A stretch of 64,000 nt of DNA from Humidesulfovibrio sp. Lineage in GTDB: Bacteria; Desulfobacterota; Desulfovibrionia; Desulfovibrionales; Desulfovibrionaceae. This document shows positions 18,395-26,966 of this stretch, piece after piece. Under the pieces are notes generated by a model that made no database searches, was not told where the DNA came from, and saw only the letters and a list, made by a program, of their open reading frames with translations. The DNA lies in assembly GCF_031082295.1 (NCBI RefSeq), contig NZ_JAVHLD010000003.1:122277-186276 (forward strand), in the 5' to 3' direction. A program made the translations under genes and the position numbers. Every line of letters starts with the position of its first letter. Position 1 is the first letter of the stretch.

Positions 18395-20428
18395 ATGAAC
18401 CACCCAACCCGCTCCCCGCAAGGCAGTCAGTCTCTGCAAGGGCCTCTGGTCCTCGTCAACTTTTTGAACTACGGTCATTTCCCCTCCTACGCCGCCAACT
18501 TCACCCGCTGGGCGCTGGCGCGAGGGCTTGATGTGGTGCATCTGGGCCTGGCCCAGCCCGAGGGGAGCTTTGCCCGCGCCTTCGCCCAGGAACCGCGGGT
18601 CCGCCTGGAGCACCCGGCTGAACTCGGAGTGGCCGCTTTCGACGAGGCCTCGGGCTTCACGCCAGGAGAGGCACTGGTGCTCTTCGATCTGCACTGGCGG
18701 GAACTGCTGGCGGCAATCTTCTCCCGCTATCCTGGCGCGCAGGTGTTGCTGCTCAACGGCGATCGCCTTTTCTTCGAGACCGACGCTTGCTGCGACCCGC
18801 AGCTGAGTCTACCTGGCCCGGTGTGGCCTGTGGTGACCTTTGGCCACCGCGAGGTGCACACCGGCCTGCCCGAGCTTTACACGCGGCGGCTGAACGCCCT
18901 GCTCGGCCACCGGCAGGGCTTCCGCGGGGTGCTTTCCATCGACGAGTTGCACGTGCGCGCACGCGATCCCGAAGAGCAGTATCTGCACCTGCTGCCCGAC
19001 CCCTATCGGGAGTTCCTGCAGGAGCGGGAGCCGGCCACCTCGACGAAGCAGACCGACGGCGGGCAGGCCGAGCTTGAAGCCCTGTGCGCCTTTTTGGACC
19101 GGGACCAGCGGCCCGTTCTACCGCTGCTGGGAAAGTTCGACCGACGCAAGAACAACCTCTGGATACTTCGCGCCGCAGCAACCGATACGGAACTGCGCCT
19201 GGTGGTGCTTGGCCAACGCGTGCCGGACCCCGAAACAGACCCGGAGACCGACGCCCTGCTGGCGGAGCTTAATGTCCAGGGGCGGCTTTTCGCCCGCTTC
19301 GGCTACGTCGCCCAGAGCCTGTTCGAGGCGACGCTGGCGAGCCCGCGCACGGCCTGCCTGGCCCTGCCCTACAGCAACCACTACGGGTCGTCGGGCATCC
19401 AGCTCATGGGAGCGGAGTACGGCCTGCCGGTGCTGGTGCCGGACCTGGGCCTCATGGCTTGGCGCGTGGACCATAACGCCCTGGGCCGAACCTTTACCGT
19501 GGGCGACTTCCCGGACTTCGCCACCCAGCTCGCCCTGCTGGCTCGCGAGGGACGCAAGCCCTACACGGACGCTTGCGCGCGGTTCATGGCCGGTTTCGGG
19601 TTTGAACCCCTGTGCGCGGCCCTGGACAAGGCCCTGCTGGGCATCCCCTTGCCCGCAAACGCCCTGCTCGTCCGGGACACTAACGAGGATCCCGTTGATC
19701 GAGCACTGATCGAAGATAATCCACACTTGGCCCTGGAGCTGCTGGAGCGCCGGGACGCCATGACGCCGGACCGCAACCCGCCGTTGCGCAGGGCGGCGCT
19801 GCGCTGGCGCGTGGGCGACGTGGCGGGGGCAGCAGAAGAGTTTGAACTCTGCCGGGCGGCAGGGCTCATGGAGGAGCGGATGTTCCTCACCTGCATTGTG
19901 GTTGCCGCCGCCCGCCATGACGCCTGCCCCGGTGATGGCGGCGAGCCGCTGGCCCGCATGGAGTCCTGGCTGGCAGCGCTGTTCCGCCTCCAGGCCACCC
20001 TCCGTGACCGGGACAGGGTGGGTCTTGTGAAGCGGACGGCCGCGCTGGAAGAATTCCGCTTTTTCAGCGCGGACGACTGGGAGTGGCTGGGTGGCATGTA
20101 CGTGCGCGCCAAGGAGCTGCGGGCCGGGGAAGAGTGCTTCCGCCAGGCCCTCCTGCGGGACCCGGACTGCCTGGACTATTACCTCACCCTGTCCGACGTG
20201 CTGCGCTATCAGGCCCGCAACGAGGAATCCCTGGCCATGCTGGACGCGCTGGCGGCCCGGGCGCCGGAGCACCACGGCCTGCGCCACAAGCGAGGGCAAG
20301 TCTACATGCAGCTGGGACAGGCGCAGATGGCGCTGGCGCTTTTCCTGGCCGAGCCAAAGGACTCGCCCCACTGGCGGGCGGCGCAGGAGCACCTGGCGCG
20401 GCTTGAGGAAGCTGACGCCGCGAAATGA
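18395..20428 (+). CDS. GT-B glycosyltransferase with C-terminal TPR region
   Basis: The second of two in-frame ATGs (18395) is preferred because AGGA lies nine bases upstream; the product then has 677 residues. Residues ~15-420 look like a GT-B glycosyltransferase: VLVNFLNYGHFPSYAANF at the N-terminus, LPLLGKFDRRKNN at the domain junction, and YSNHYGSSGIQLMGAEYGLP, which matches the donor-binding loop. Residues ~440-670 are helical and repetitive, with TPR-like units such as AGEECFRQALLRDPDCLDYY and QLGQAQMALALF. It is the only plus-strand gene in the glycan island and is convergent with the nucleotidyltransferase at 20451. Confidence 0.75.
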   Translation: MNHPTRSPQGSQSLQGPLVLVNFLNYGHFPSYAANFTRWALARGLDVVHLGLAQPEGSFARAFAQEPRVRLEHPAELGVAAFDEASGFTPGEALVLFDLHWRELLAAIFSRYPGAQVLLLNGDRLFFETDACCDPQLSLPGPVWPVVTFGHREVHTGLPELYTRRLNALLGHRQGFRGVLSIDELHVRARDPEEQYLHLLPDPYREFLQEREPATSTKQTDGGQAELEALCAFLDRDQRPVLPLLGKFDRRKNNLWILRAAATDTELRLVVLGQRVPDPETDPETDALLAELNVQGRLFARFGYVAQSLFEATLASPRTACLALPYSNHYGSSGIQLMGAEYGLPVLVPDLGLMAWRVDHNALGRTFTVGDFPDFATQLALLAREGRKPYTDACARFMAGFGFEPLCAALDKALLGIPLPANALLVRDTNEDPVDRALIEDNPHLALELLERRDAMTPDRNPPLRRAALRWRVGDVAGAAEEFELCRAAGLMEERMFLTCIVVAAARHDACPGDGGEPLARMESWLAALFRLQATLRDRDRVGLVKRTAALEEFRFFSADDWEWLGGMYVRAKELRAGEECFRQALLRDPDCLDYYLTLSDVLRYQARNEESLAMLDALAARAPEHHGLRHKRGQVYMQLGQAQMALALFLAEPKDSPHWRAAQEHLARLEEADAAK

Positions 20429-20450
20429 CCTTGCGAGGTCGCGTGCGGGT

Positions 20451-21236
20451 TCAGCTGCTTTTCTCCAGTTCATGGAGGATGGCCCGCACCCTGCTGCGGG
20501 TGATGTCTAGGCCGTGGTCACCGAGGGTGTCTACCTCCACCCACTGGCCTCGGATGAAGGCAGGGTGCACCGCATGGTCCTGCGCGATGAGTTCGCTCAA
20601 CAAGTCCGTGGTATAGGCCTTTTCCAGCGGCCTGCCGAAGACCACGCCAGCATCCTGGGCCTTTTCCAGCACCGCGTTCAGGGTGCGCACGCCGACGCCG
20701 GAAAACTTCATAAGCCCCACGAACTGGCCCTCGATCTCGTCAACGCTTTTCGGCTTCTGCCCGATCTCCACGATGCGCCCCGCTTCCAGGCGCAGCGTCT
20801 CCGCGTCGAGCAGCGGGTCCTCGCCGCGCCGTCTCCAATAGTCGAGCCAGTCGAGGTCAACCGCCACGCAAATGTCATGGGGACAGTCCAGCACCGCCCG
20901 CAGCACCGCAGGCGAATACACGATGTCGCCATAGCACAGCAGCACCTCGCCCTCGAGCGCCTCGCGCGCGGCAAGCAGGGTCCAGACCATGTTGGTGTCC
21001 GCGAAGCGGGAGTTGACGCACATGGGTAGGCCAAGCGGGCGCAAAGCCTCCGCGCGGTAGCCTGCTGCAAGGACCACATCCTGGATCCCCTGGCCGCGCA
21101 GCACGTCGAGTTGTATCTCGAGCATGGGCCGCCCTTCCAATTCCACCAGACATTTGGGCCTGTCGTCGGTGAGCGGGCGCAGCCTCGTACCCAGGCCCGC
21201 CACCAGCACTATGGCCCGTATGTCCACGCTGCTCAT
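20451..21236 (-). CDS. CTP:phosphoglutamine cytidylyltransferase-like nucleotidyltransferase
   Basis: The 261-residue product opens with the nucleotidyltransferase signature AIVLVAGLGTRLRPLTDDRP and KCLVELEGRPML. TNMVWTLLAAREALEGEVLL and CYGDIVYSPAVLRAV supply the metal-binding and nucleotide region. This pattern is that of the MobA/choline-P-type subgroup that includes Campylobacter Cj1416, which makes gamma-glutamyl-CDP-amidate precursor from L-glutamine phosphate and CTP. Two neighbours match Cj1417 and Cj1418 in type, which is the main reason for this specific call. Alone, it could equally be another sugar- or choline-phosphate nucleotidyltransferase. The start lies inside the stop of the upstream gene (ATGA). 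Confidence 0.72.
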   Translation of the reverse strand: MSSVDIRAIVLVAGLGTRLRPLTDDRPKCLVELEGRPMLEIQLDVLRGQGIQDVVLAAGYRAEALRPLGLPMCVNSRFADTNMVWTLLAAREALEGEVLLCYGDIVYSPAVLRAVLDCPHDICVAVDLDWLDYWRRRGEDPLLDAETLRLEAGRIVEIGQKPKSVDEIEGQFVGLMKFSGVGVRTLNAVLEKAQDAGVVFGRPLEKAYTTDLLSELIAQDHAVHPAFIRGQWVEVDTLGDHGLDITRSRVRAILHELEKSS

Positions 21237-21883
21237 GCCCGCTTCTCCACGCCGAAAAACGCCTGGAACAGCGACACGGCCCAGGGTTGCGGCTCGTCGG
21301 CCCGCTCCGGGTGCCACATGAGCCCGGCCAGGGGCAGCGAGGCGTGCCGAAAGGCCTCCACGCTGCCATCCTCTGCCAGGGCCAAGGGCAGCAACCCCTC
21401 GCCAAGGTCCTCGGGAAGAAGGCCGTAGCGGTGGTGGGAGGCAACCTCCAGCGCGTCCGGCAGACCCAGCCCGACACTGCCTGGCAGCATCCGCAACGGA
21501 TGCGCTGTCCCGGCGTGGCCTTCCAGAAGGCGCACCCGGCCACCGCAGAACAGGTTCAGCATCTGCATGCCCCGGCACACCCCCAGAATGGGACGCCTGG
21601 ACGCCCGACACAGGGCCGTCAACTCCGCCTCCAGACGGTCGCGGTCCGGGGCGTAATCCCCGGAAACGCCAGGCGGGCAGCACCCCGGCACATCGTTTCC
21701 GCCGCTCAGCACGATGCCCCGGATTCCGGCCCGAGCGACGTACTCCGCAGGCTCGTCCAGGAGCGTGGGCAGGGGCAGGTAGCGCAAGTTGCAGGCGCGA
21801 AAAAACACCCCCCAGGCCTGGTTCAGGCAATCCCGCGTGCCCCTTCCCGGCACCTGGACCACTCGCTGCGTCACTCCCAACAT
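21233..21883 (-). CDS. Class I glutamine-amidotransferase-fold hydrolase (gamma-glutamyl-CDP-amidate hydrolase-like)
   Basis: The 216-residue protein begins MLGVTQRVVQVPGRGTRDCL and has IVLSGGNDV, the nucleophile elbow ILGVCRGMQML (Cys103) and the His-Glu pair in LMWHPERAD (His191, Glu193), so a complete class I amidotransferase triad is present. It is a stand-alone glutaminase-type domain of the C26/PuuD-like group. Cj1417 of Campylobacter, of the same type and size, cleaves gamma-glutamyl-CDP-amidate to glutamate and cytidine diphosphoramidate. The adjacency of the Cj1416-like and Cj1418-like genes supports that role here. Confidence 0.75.
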   Translation of the reverse strand: MLGVTQRVVQVPGRGTRDCLNQAWGVFFRACNLRYLPLPTLLDEPAEYVARAGIRGIVLSGGNDVPGCCPPGVSGDYAPDRDRLEAELTALCRASRRPILGVCRGMQMLNLFCGGRVRLLEGHAGTAHPLRMLPGSVGLGLPDALEVASHHRYGLLPEDLGEGLLPLALAEDGSVEAFRHASLPLAGLMWHPERADEPQPWAVSLFQAFFGVEKRA

Positions 21884-21908
21884 GGTCGCGCCTTTGCCGT
21901 ATCCGGGC

Positions 21909-24740
21909 TCAGTTCAGGGTGTGGTTGCGGCAGTTCAGCCGCACAGTTTCATGCAGCCGCAGCCTGTCGTACAACTCGCCGCATCCGATGGCCGCCGGAA
22001 TGTCGAACTCGGCACAGCAGATGGCCATGTGCGAGGCCGCGCCGCCATACTTGGTCACCAGCCCCCCGATGCCGCGCGCAAAGATCCAATGATAGCCGGG
22101 GTCGGCGTTCTCGATGAAGACGATTTTCCCGGCCAAGTCCATGGCCCCCGCGCCGTTCTCCAGCACTACTACCGGTCCGGCTACCATGCGAGTGGTAATG
22201 AAGTTGGGCTTCGCCGCCATGAAGCGCTGTACCCGAAAATCCGCCTCGCTGAAGATGAGCGGCGGCAAGGCCAGGACCGCGTAGCGTTCCTGGCTGGCAC
22301 GGGCCACCTCCACGCGCTGGGCCAGCACCTCTGGGCGCTGGCTGAACAGGGTGAAGGCCGTCTCCAAGTCCATGTGCGCAAGGTCCGCCGGGGCGAAACC
22401 TTGGAGAGCCCCTGCCGCCTTGATAACCTCAAGGGCGTTGCTCAGTGTTCTTGTAAACACGAACTTGTAGTATTCTCGAGCATGTATAAAGGTTCCCGCA
22501 AAGGAGTGCAGGGCCTCGAAGGAGAGGCCAAGGGCCGAGGAACGCGCCGCCTTGTCGATGCGCCTACGCAACTCCGCGGGGAGTTCCACGCAACGCGGCT
22601 CCTGAGGCTGGCCCAAGGTCTCAGGGGTCACGATCTCGGCATAGCGCCTGCGCGTAATGTCGTAGGTGCCTGCGCGCAGGTGCCCGTACTTTTCCAGATA
22701 GTCGGCAAAGGGCATACGCCCGCTGGCGGCCAGCTGCGTATCCTCGGCCATCTGGGTGGCCACGCTGGAGAAGGTATTCATGACCAGCTCCCGCTCCTCC
22801 TGCGAGATGACCCCCGCCGTGGCGAGGCTGCGCATGAAGGCCCCGGCGATGAAGGCCAGGCGCGCGGCGGTGGAGAAAGGCACGGTGCCGTGCCGTTCGC
22901 ACTGCTCAAGCATCTCGCTGACCCCATAGAGGCTGCGTTCGCCGCGCATCCGCTCTAGGTGAGCCTCAAGGGGCAGCGCGTTGAAGCGCTCCAGTTCGCC
23001 CACCTGGTCGGCCAGGGTCTTGCGGATATCGTCCGCGCGCCGCAAAAGCCGCGCGGTAAATCCCGCAAGGACCTGCTCCAGTTCCTGCACCTCGCCGCGG
23101 ATGAAGCCATGCTCCTCCAACTCGCGCAGGCGCTTCGGCACCTGGAAGTCATGACAGCTGAACATGATCTCGAATTCAGCCTTGTCGTGCAGGGAAGGGT
23201 TGGCCATGAGTTTGGCAAGGAAATACTCTTGCAGCCGCTGGCGGAACCGTTCGGGCACACAGGTCGGCACCAGAGCGCGAAAGGCCGTGTTGACGTTGAT
23301 GTACGGCTTGTACAGGAAGCGTTCCATGAGCGGGTGCGGGAACACGCTGGGATAGCCGAGGGCCAGAAGCCCCTGGTTCCAGGCCTTGTCCATGATGAGT
23401 CGCTTGAACAGGGAACTCGCCAGTGGCGACGGGCTGTGGCCTATCAATTCCGCCGGGTTCCAGAACAGCATGTCGCTGAAGACCGGCCGCTCGCCTGGGG
23501 ACAGGTTCGTGTTGGCCTTGAGCTTGCGATAGTGCCGCTCCGCGCCCTTGACCAGAATCTCCACGTCCTTCTCACCGGGCATCTCCAGGCCGATGTTCGC
23601 GGCCAGGGGCCGCACCTGGAACACCACCACCTCGCCACGCCCGTCCACCGCAAACTCGATATCCAGGTGGTACTCCGTCACGATCTCCTCGATCTCGCGT
23701 ACCGCAGCGAGGACCTTGTCCCACGGCGACTCCAGGGCCGAGGCCGGGGTGGTCCGGAAAATTTTCAGCAGCTTCCCGCAGGTACCCGAGGTCACCGCGT
23801 CCGCGCTGCCGGTATCATCGTAATTGATGATGTAGTAGGGCGCGTTGGTCTTGAGCTCGGCGGTCAGAATCACCCCGCAGACCTGTAAAGACTCGGTCTG
23901 CTGCTGCACCAGCACTTGGTCCTGGACCAGGGCGCAGGCAGACTCCCCGTACGATTCGACGACACTTGAGATCGCCCGGCGCAGGTCGGCCGCTTTGCGC
24001 GGGGAGACACCAAGCACCGAGCGGAAGCGCCCGGCATTGGAGGTGAGCCTGGAGTCCTCCGCTTGGCAGGAACTGCGCACTACCACGCGGCCGGTCGGAA
24101 ACTCGCGCCGGATATCACGCAGAATGTCCGCCGAGTACTGGCCCCAGTTGGCTACGGTGAAGACATACGTCTTCTCGATACGTGAGGCGGAGAGCAGAGG
24201 CTTCAGGGCTTGCAGGGTCTTGGCCTTGGAGGCCAGCACCACCTGCGGCGGGCGCTTGCGGAAGACCTTGAAGTTGCGGGTGGCGAAGCCTGTGGTGAAG
24301 GTATCCAGCGCCGAGCCTGCTCCGAGGGCGCCTTCCACAGTCTTCTGCACAATGCGCTCATTGCTCAGCTTGTCGTAAAACTTCTGGGCCAGGACGCCCA
24401 CGCCCATGGCCTTCAGCGCGTCCACACCGGGCACGCGGGCCCATTGGTCGCCGTGCACGAACACGATCTCGGCCTCGGGAAAGCGCTGACGTAGCGCGCG
24501 GACATTGTTGACCGGGTCCTGGCTGTCCTGTGGCACCACCTCATCCACGAACCTGACCGCCTGTACCACCGCCGAGCGCTCTGCATAGCTGGAGATGGGC
24601 TGTGCCTGGAACGCCGCCACGGCCTCGTCCGTGAGCACGCCGCAAACCAGCACGTCCGCCACGGACTTGGCCGCCTCCAGCAGCTGGAGGTGCCCGAAGT
24701 GCAGCAGGTCGGCGATGACGAAGACGTAGGCGATGCGCAT
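21909..24740 (-). CDS. Cytidylyltransferase fused to PPDK-family glutamine-kinase-like enzyme
   Basis: This 943-residue protein has two parts. Residues 1 to ~140 are a small cytidylyltransferase-like domain with the H14-F-G-H17 motif in ADLLHFGHLQLLEAAK and PISSYAERSAVVQAVRFVDE. The rest is a pyruvate-phosphate-dikinase/PEP-synthase-type enzyme: an ATP-grasp segment RVVVRSSCQAEDSRLTSNAG at ~218-237, and a C-terminal phosphohistidine domain with KYGGAASHMAICCAEFDIP (His904). It lacks a PEP/pyruvate TIM-barrel. Campylobacter Cj1418, an L-glutamine kinase for phosphoramidate synthesis, has about 784 residues, close to the length left after removing the N-terminal domain. The fusion partner suggests a second activated-phosphate product, such as a CDP-alcohol, but its substrate is unknown. 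Confidence 0.75.
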   Translation of the reverse strand: MRIAYVFVIADLLHFGHLQLLEAAKSVADVLVCGVLTDEAVAAFQAQPISSYAERSAVVQAVRFVDEVVPQDSQDPVNNVRALRQRFPEAEIVFVHGDQWARVPGVDALKAMGVGVLAQKFYDKLSNERIVQKTVEGALGAGSALDTFTTGFATRNFKVFRKRPPQVVLASKAKTLQALKPLLSASRIEKTYVFTVANWGQYSADILRDIRREFPTGRVVVRSSCQAEDSRLTSNAGRFRSVLGVSPRKAADLRRAISSVVESYGESACALVQDQVLVQQQTESLQVCGVILTAELKTNAPYYIINYDDTGSADAVTSGTCGKLLKIFRTTPASALESPWDKVLAAVREIEEIVTEYHLDIEFAVDGRGEVVVFQVRPLAANIGLEMPGEKDVEILVKGAERHYRKLKANTNLSPGERPVFSDMLFWNPAELIGHSPSPLASSLFKRLIMDKAWNQGLLALGYPSVFPHPLMERFLYKPYINVNTAFRALVPTCVPERFRQRLQEYFLAKLMANPSLHDKAEFEIMFSCHDFQVPKRLRELEEHGFIRGEVQELEQVLAGFTARLLRRADDIRKTLADQVGELERFNALPLEAHLERMRGERSLYGVSEMLEQCERHGTVPFSTAARLAFIAGAFMRSLATAGVISQEERELVMNTFSSVATQMAEDTQLAASGRMPFADYLEKYGHLRAGTYDITRRRYAEIVTPETLGQPQEPRCVELPAELRRRIDKAARSSALGLSFEALHSFAGTFIHAREYYKFVFTRTLSNALEVIKAAGALQGFAPADLAHMDLETAFTLFSQRPEVLAQRVEVARASQERYAVLALPPLIFSEADFRVQRFMAAKPNFITTRMVAGPVVVLENGAGAMDLAGKIVFIENADPGYHWIFARGIGGLVTKYGGAASHMAICCAEFDIPAAIGCGELYDRLRLHETVRLNCRNHTLN

Positions 24741-24743
24741 GGT

Positions 24744-25967
24744 TCAGCCCTTTTCCGTTGGATCTGGAACGGACGGATTCAGGCCGAGGAGTTCCTCAAC
24801 GGCGTCCACGAAGGTCTGCGCCCCGTTGCCCGGATTGTACAGGAAGCGGGCGATGAACTCCCGTCGCCGGGCGGACAGCTCCTCCGGCCGGGCCAGGGCA
24901 CGGCGCACGGCTCCGGGCAGCTCCGCCACTCCGGATACCACCGTGCCGTAGTTTCGCCCGGCGTTGAACCTGTCGTCGTTCTTGGCCATGTCCGCGTCGT
25001 TGCCCCACTCCTTTTGCGTCTTTTCGTAGAACTCGGGACAATCCATATACAGCACTGGCCTGTCCAGCAGCATGAACTCCAAGGCAACACCGCTGAAATC
25101 CGTCAGCAGGGCGTCGCTGGCCACCAGCAGGGGGTTTACCAGCTGCTGCCGGGCAAAGGCGAAGCGCGGGTGGTCCTTGAAGACCTTGAACTCGTCCTCC
25201 CAGCAGATGCCGCCGGTGTAGAACTCGAAATATGGGCTTTTTTTCGGTTCCATGCTCACCGGGTGCAGTTTTACGATGACGTTCACATCCCCCAGGTCCA
25301 GCAACGTCCGCGCAATGGCAAGCCCACTGGTGCGCAGGGAGCAGCCCGGATCCCAGGCCGGGGCGTAGATGACCGTTTTGAGCTCCGGGTCGAGCCCGAG
25401 GCCGCGCAACACCTCCACCCTGTCGTAGTCGCCGCGCATCTGGGCGTCCAGCTTGGGATAGCCGATGTCCATGAGCCGAATGTGCCCGCTGCTCTCGGGC
25501 TTGCTCTGCTGGATGACCTCGAACATCTCGCGTTCCAGCTGCCCGTACAGGAAATACACATCAAAAGCCTGTAGATTCTCCTCGGACCAGTTGGTGAACT
25601 TGTTCGGCTGACCGTGCCCGACAAAGACCTTGATGGCCTGGGTCGGGCCACGCCCGTAGATTTCGCTTTCCAGGAACAGATCCATGGTAGACAGCGTGTG
25701 CGCCGCAGTGGCCGGGAAGCAGCGCTCAAGGCCGATCCCCAGAGCCTCCGCCACCTCCGGCATGGGATAGTCCAGAGCCAGGTACAGGGCCAGGGGCAGT
25801 CCACGCCGGGAAAGCTCCTCGATGACCGGCAGATGGAACTGCGCCTGCCCGGCGGAGCACAGGTGCAAAGCCACGACCTTGCGGCCGCTGGCCCGGTCGT
25901 GCTCCATGACGCGCCTGATGCCAGCCAGCAGCTCCGCTTCGTCGGCAAAGGCCGAAGCCTGACTCAT
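24744..25967 (-). CDS. CDP-glycerol glycerophosphotransferase-like protein
   Basis: The 407-residue sequence has the Glyphos_transf pattern: KVFVGHGQPNKFTNWSEENL, VIYAPAWDPG, VNVIVKLHPVSMEP and the C-terminal DALLTDFSGVALEFMLLDRP. Enzymes of this family move a polyol-phosphate from a CDP-alcohol onto a glycan or lipid-linked acceptor at the cytoplasmic side. The cytidylyltransferase domain fused into the next gene downstream could supply the CDP-linked donor. Its start overlaps the previous gene's stop (ATGA), and the next gene starts four bases after its stop, so all are one operon. Confidence 0.8.
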   Translation of the reverse strand: MSQASAFADEAELLAGIRRVMEHDRASGRKVVALHLCSAGQAQFHLPVIEELSRRGLPLALYLALDYPMPEVAEALGIGLERCFPATAAHTLSTMDLFLESEIYGRGPTQAIKVFVGHGQPNKFTNWSEENLQAFDVYFLYGQLEREMFEVIQQSKPESSGHIRLMDIGYPKLDAQMRGDYDRVEVLRGLGLDPELKTVIYAPAWDPGCSLRTSGLAIARTLLDLGDVNVIVKLHPVSMEPKKSPYFEFYTGGICWEDEFKVFKDHPRFAFARQQLVNPLLVASDALLTDFSGVALEFMLLDRPVLYMDCPEFYEKTQKEWGNDADMAKNDDRFNAGRNYGTVVSGVAELPGAVRRALARPEELSARRREFIARFLYNPGNGAQTFVDAVEELLGLNPSVPDPTEKG

Positions 25968-26965
25968 TTCACGCCTCCGCCCGCCTCCCCGGTGTTTTTA
26001 GGCAGTGCCGCGAGGTAGTCCTCCACCGGCATCCACTCCGCGCGGCCCTCCGGCCCTATAAACCGCTTGGCCGTGGCCACACTGGAAAGCTTCTCGCGCA
26101 GGGCCGCCCGAACCTCGGCCTCGAGCGACACATAACGCGCGCAGATCTCAGCCTCGCCGTATAGGCAGTCCAGCCAGACCCGGTTCAGATCCGCCTGGTG
26201 GCGTGACGATCTCCTGACCAGAAGCGGTACCCCAAGGCGCCGCCGCTCCTCCAGGAACTCCTCCACGCCGAGGTAGCAGAGTGTCTTGCCCGTCCCCACT
26301 GTCGCTTGCTGCCGCCCATGCAGGGAAATAGAGTAATCAAAAAGCGCGCACTTGGCGCCGCCCATGATGTTGAAGAGCTCATCCGGCTCACGCACCGCGT
26401 AATGCAAGGTGATGCCTTTGGCGAAACGAACGTCGACCTGGTCCGGCAGCTTTCCCAAATCCGCCCTTGCCTCCACGTGCAGCCCCGGATGCATAACCTC
26501 GGCCAACTCGTTGAACATGGCGGAGAGGTCCGCCCCGAACCAGCTGACCTGCTCCAGTGGCACTTCCAGGCCGCTGATCCCCAACTGGGCACACAGCTTT
26601 TGGACAAAACTCATGGCATCGATGCAGCCGTAGAGCGTCTGCCCGAACTCCAGAAAAGAGCGCCCCTCGGCAGCGGCCAGAGCACACATCTGGGCCACGC
26701 TGGTCACCCCATCCATGGGATGGTGTACTTCCTCGTCGAAATGCCCGAATATCTTCTCCAGAGGAACCTGGCCCAAGTCGCGGCTCATTGCCCGGTAGGC
26801 CAAAAGGTCGTTGGAGTAGCGGCCAAGCATGAACCAATCGTAGGCCTTCTGGTGCAGGCGAAAATCCCAGATGGTCTTTTTGCCCGCGCCCAGGTCAATC
26901 TGGCCGAACTCAAGGAATGACACCGTCTGGTTGCACTGATTCCCGTAAAAATCATCGCGTGCCAT
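25964..26965 (-). CDS. Protein of unknown function in the phosphoramidate-like operon
   Basis: The ATG at 26965 is chosen because AAGGA lies eight bases upstream; it gives 333 residues. I do not recognise a family. There is no signal peptide, membrane helix or P-loop. An aromatic N-terminus (SFLEFGQIDLGAGKKTIWDF, then HQKAYDWFMLGRYSNDL) precedes a central region with FEF-type strands (SFLEFGQTLYGCIDAM) and KCALFDYSISLHGRQ. Some features recall the putative sugar O-methyltransferases of LPS loci, but no SAM loop is clear. Its position, overlapping the CDP-glycerol-transferase-like gene and following a formyltransferase, makes it a candidate for an unassigned step of this pathway. Confidence 0.55.
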   Translation of the reverse strand: MARDDFYGNQCNQTVSFLEFGQIDLGAGKKTIWDFRLHQKAYDWFMLGRYSNDLLAYRAMSRDLGQVPLEKIFGHFDEEVHHPMDGVTSVAQMCALAAAEGRSFLEFGQTLYGCIDAMSFVQKLCAQLGISGLEVPLEQVSWFGADLSAMFNELAEVMHPGLHVEARADLGKLPDQVDVRFAKGITLHYAVREPDELFNIMGGAKCALFDYSISLHGRQQATVGTGKTLCYLGVEEFLEERRRLGVPLLVRRSSRHQADLNRVWLDCLYGEAEICARYVSLEAEVRAALREKLSSVATAKRFIGPEGRAEWMPVEDYLAALPKNTGEAGGGVK

Positions 26966-26966
26966 G

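Noticed and set aside
21909..24740. Calling the large PPDK-type protein a PEP synthase (PpsA)
   Set aside because: It has the ATP-binding and phosphohistidine parts, but no PEP/pyruvate TIM-barrel domain after the histidine, which PpsA needs.
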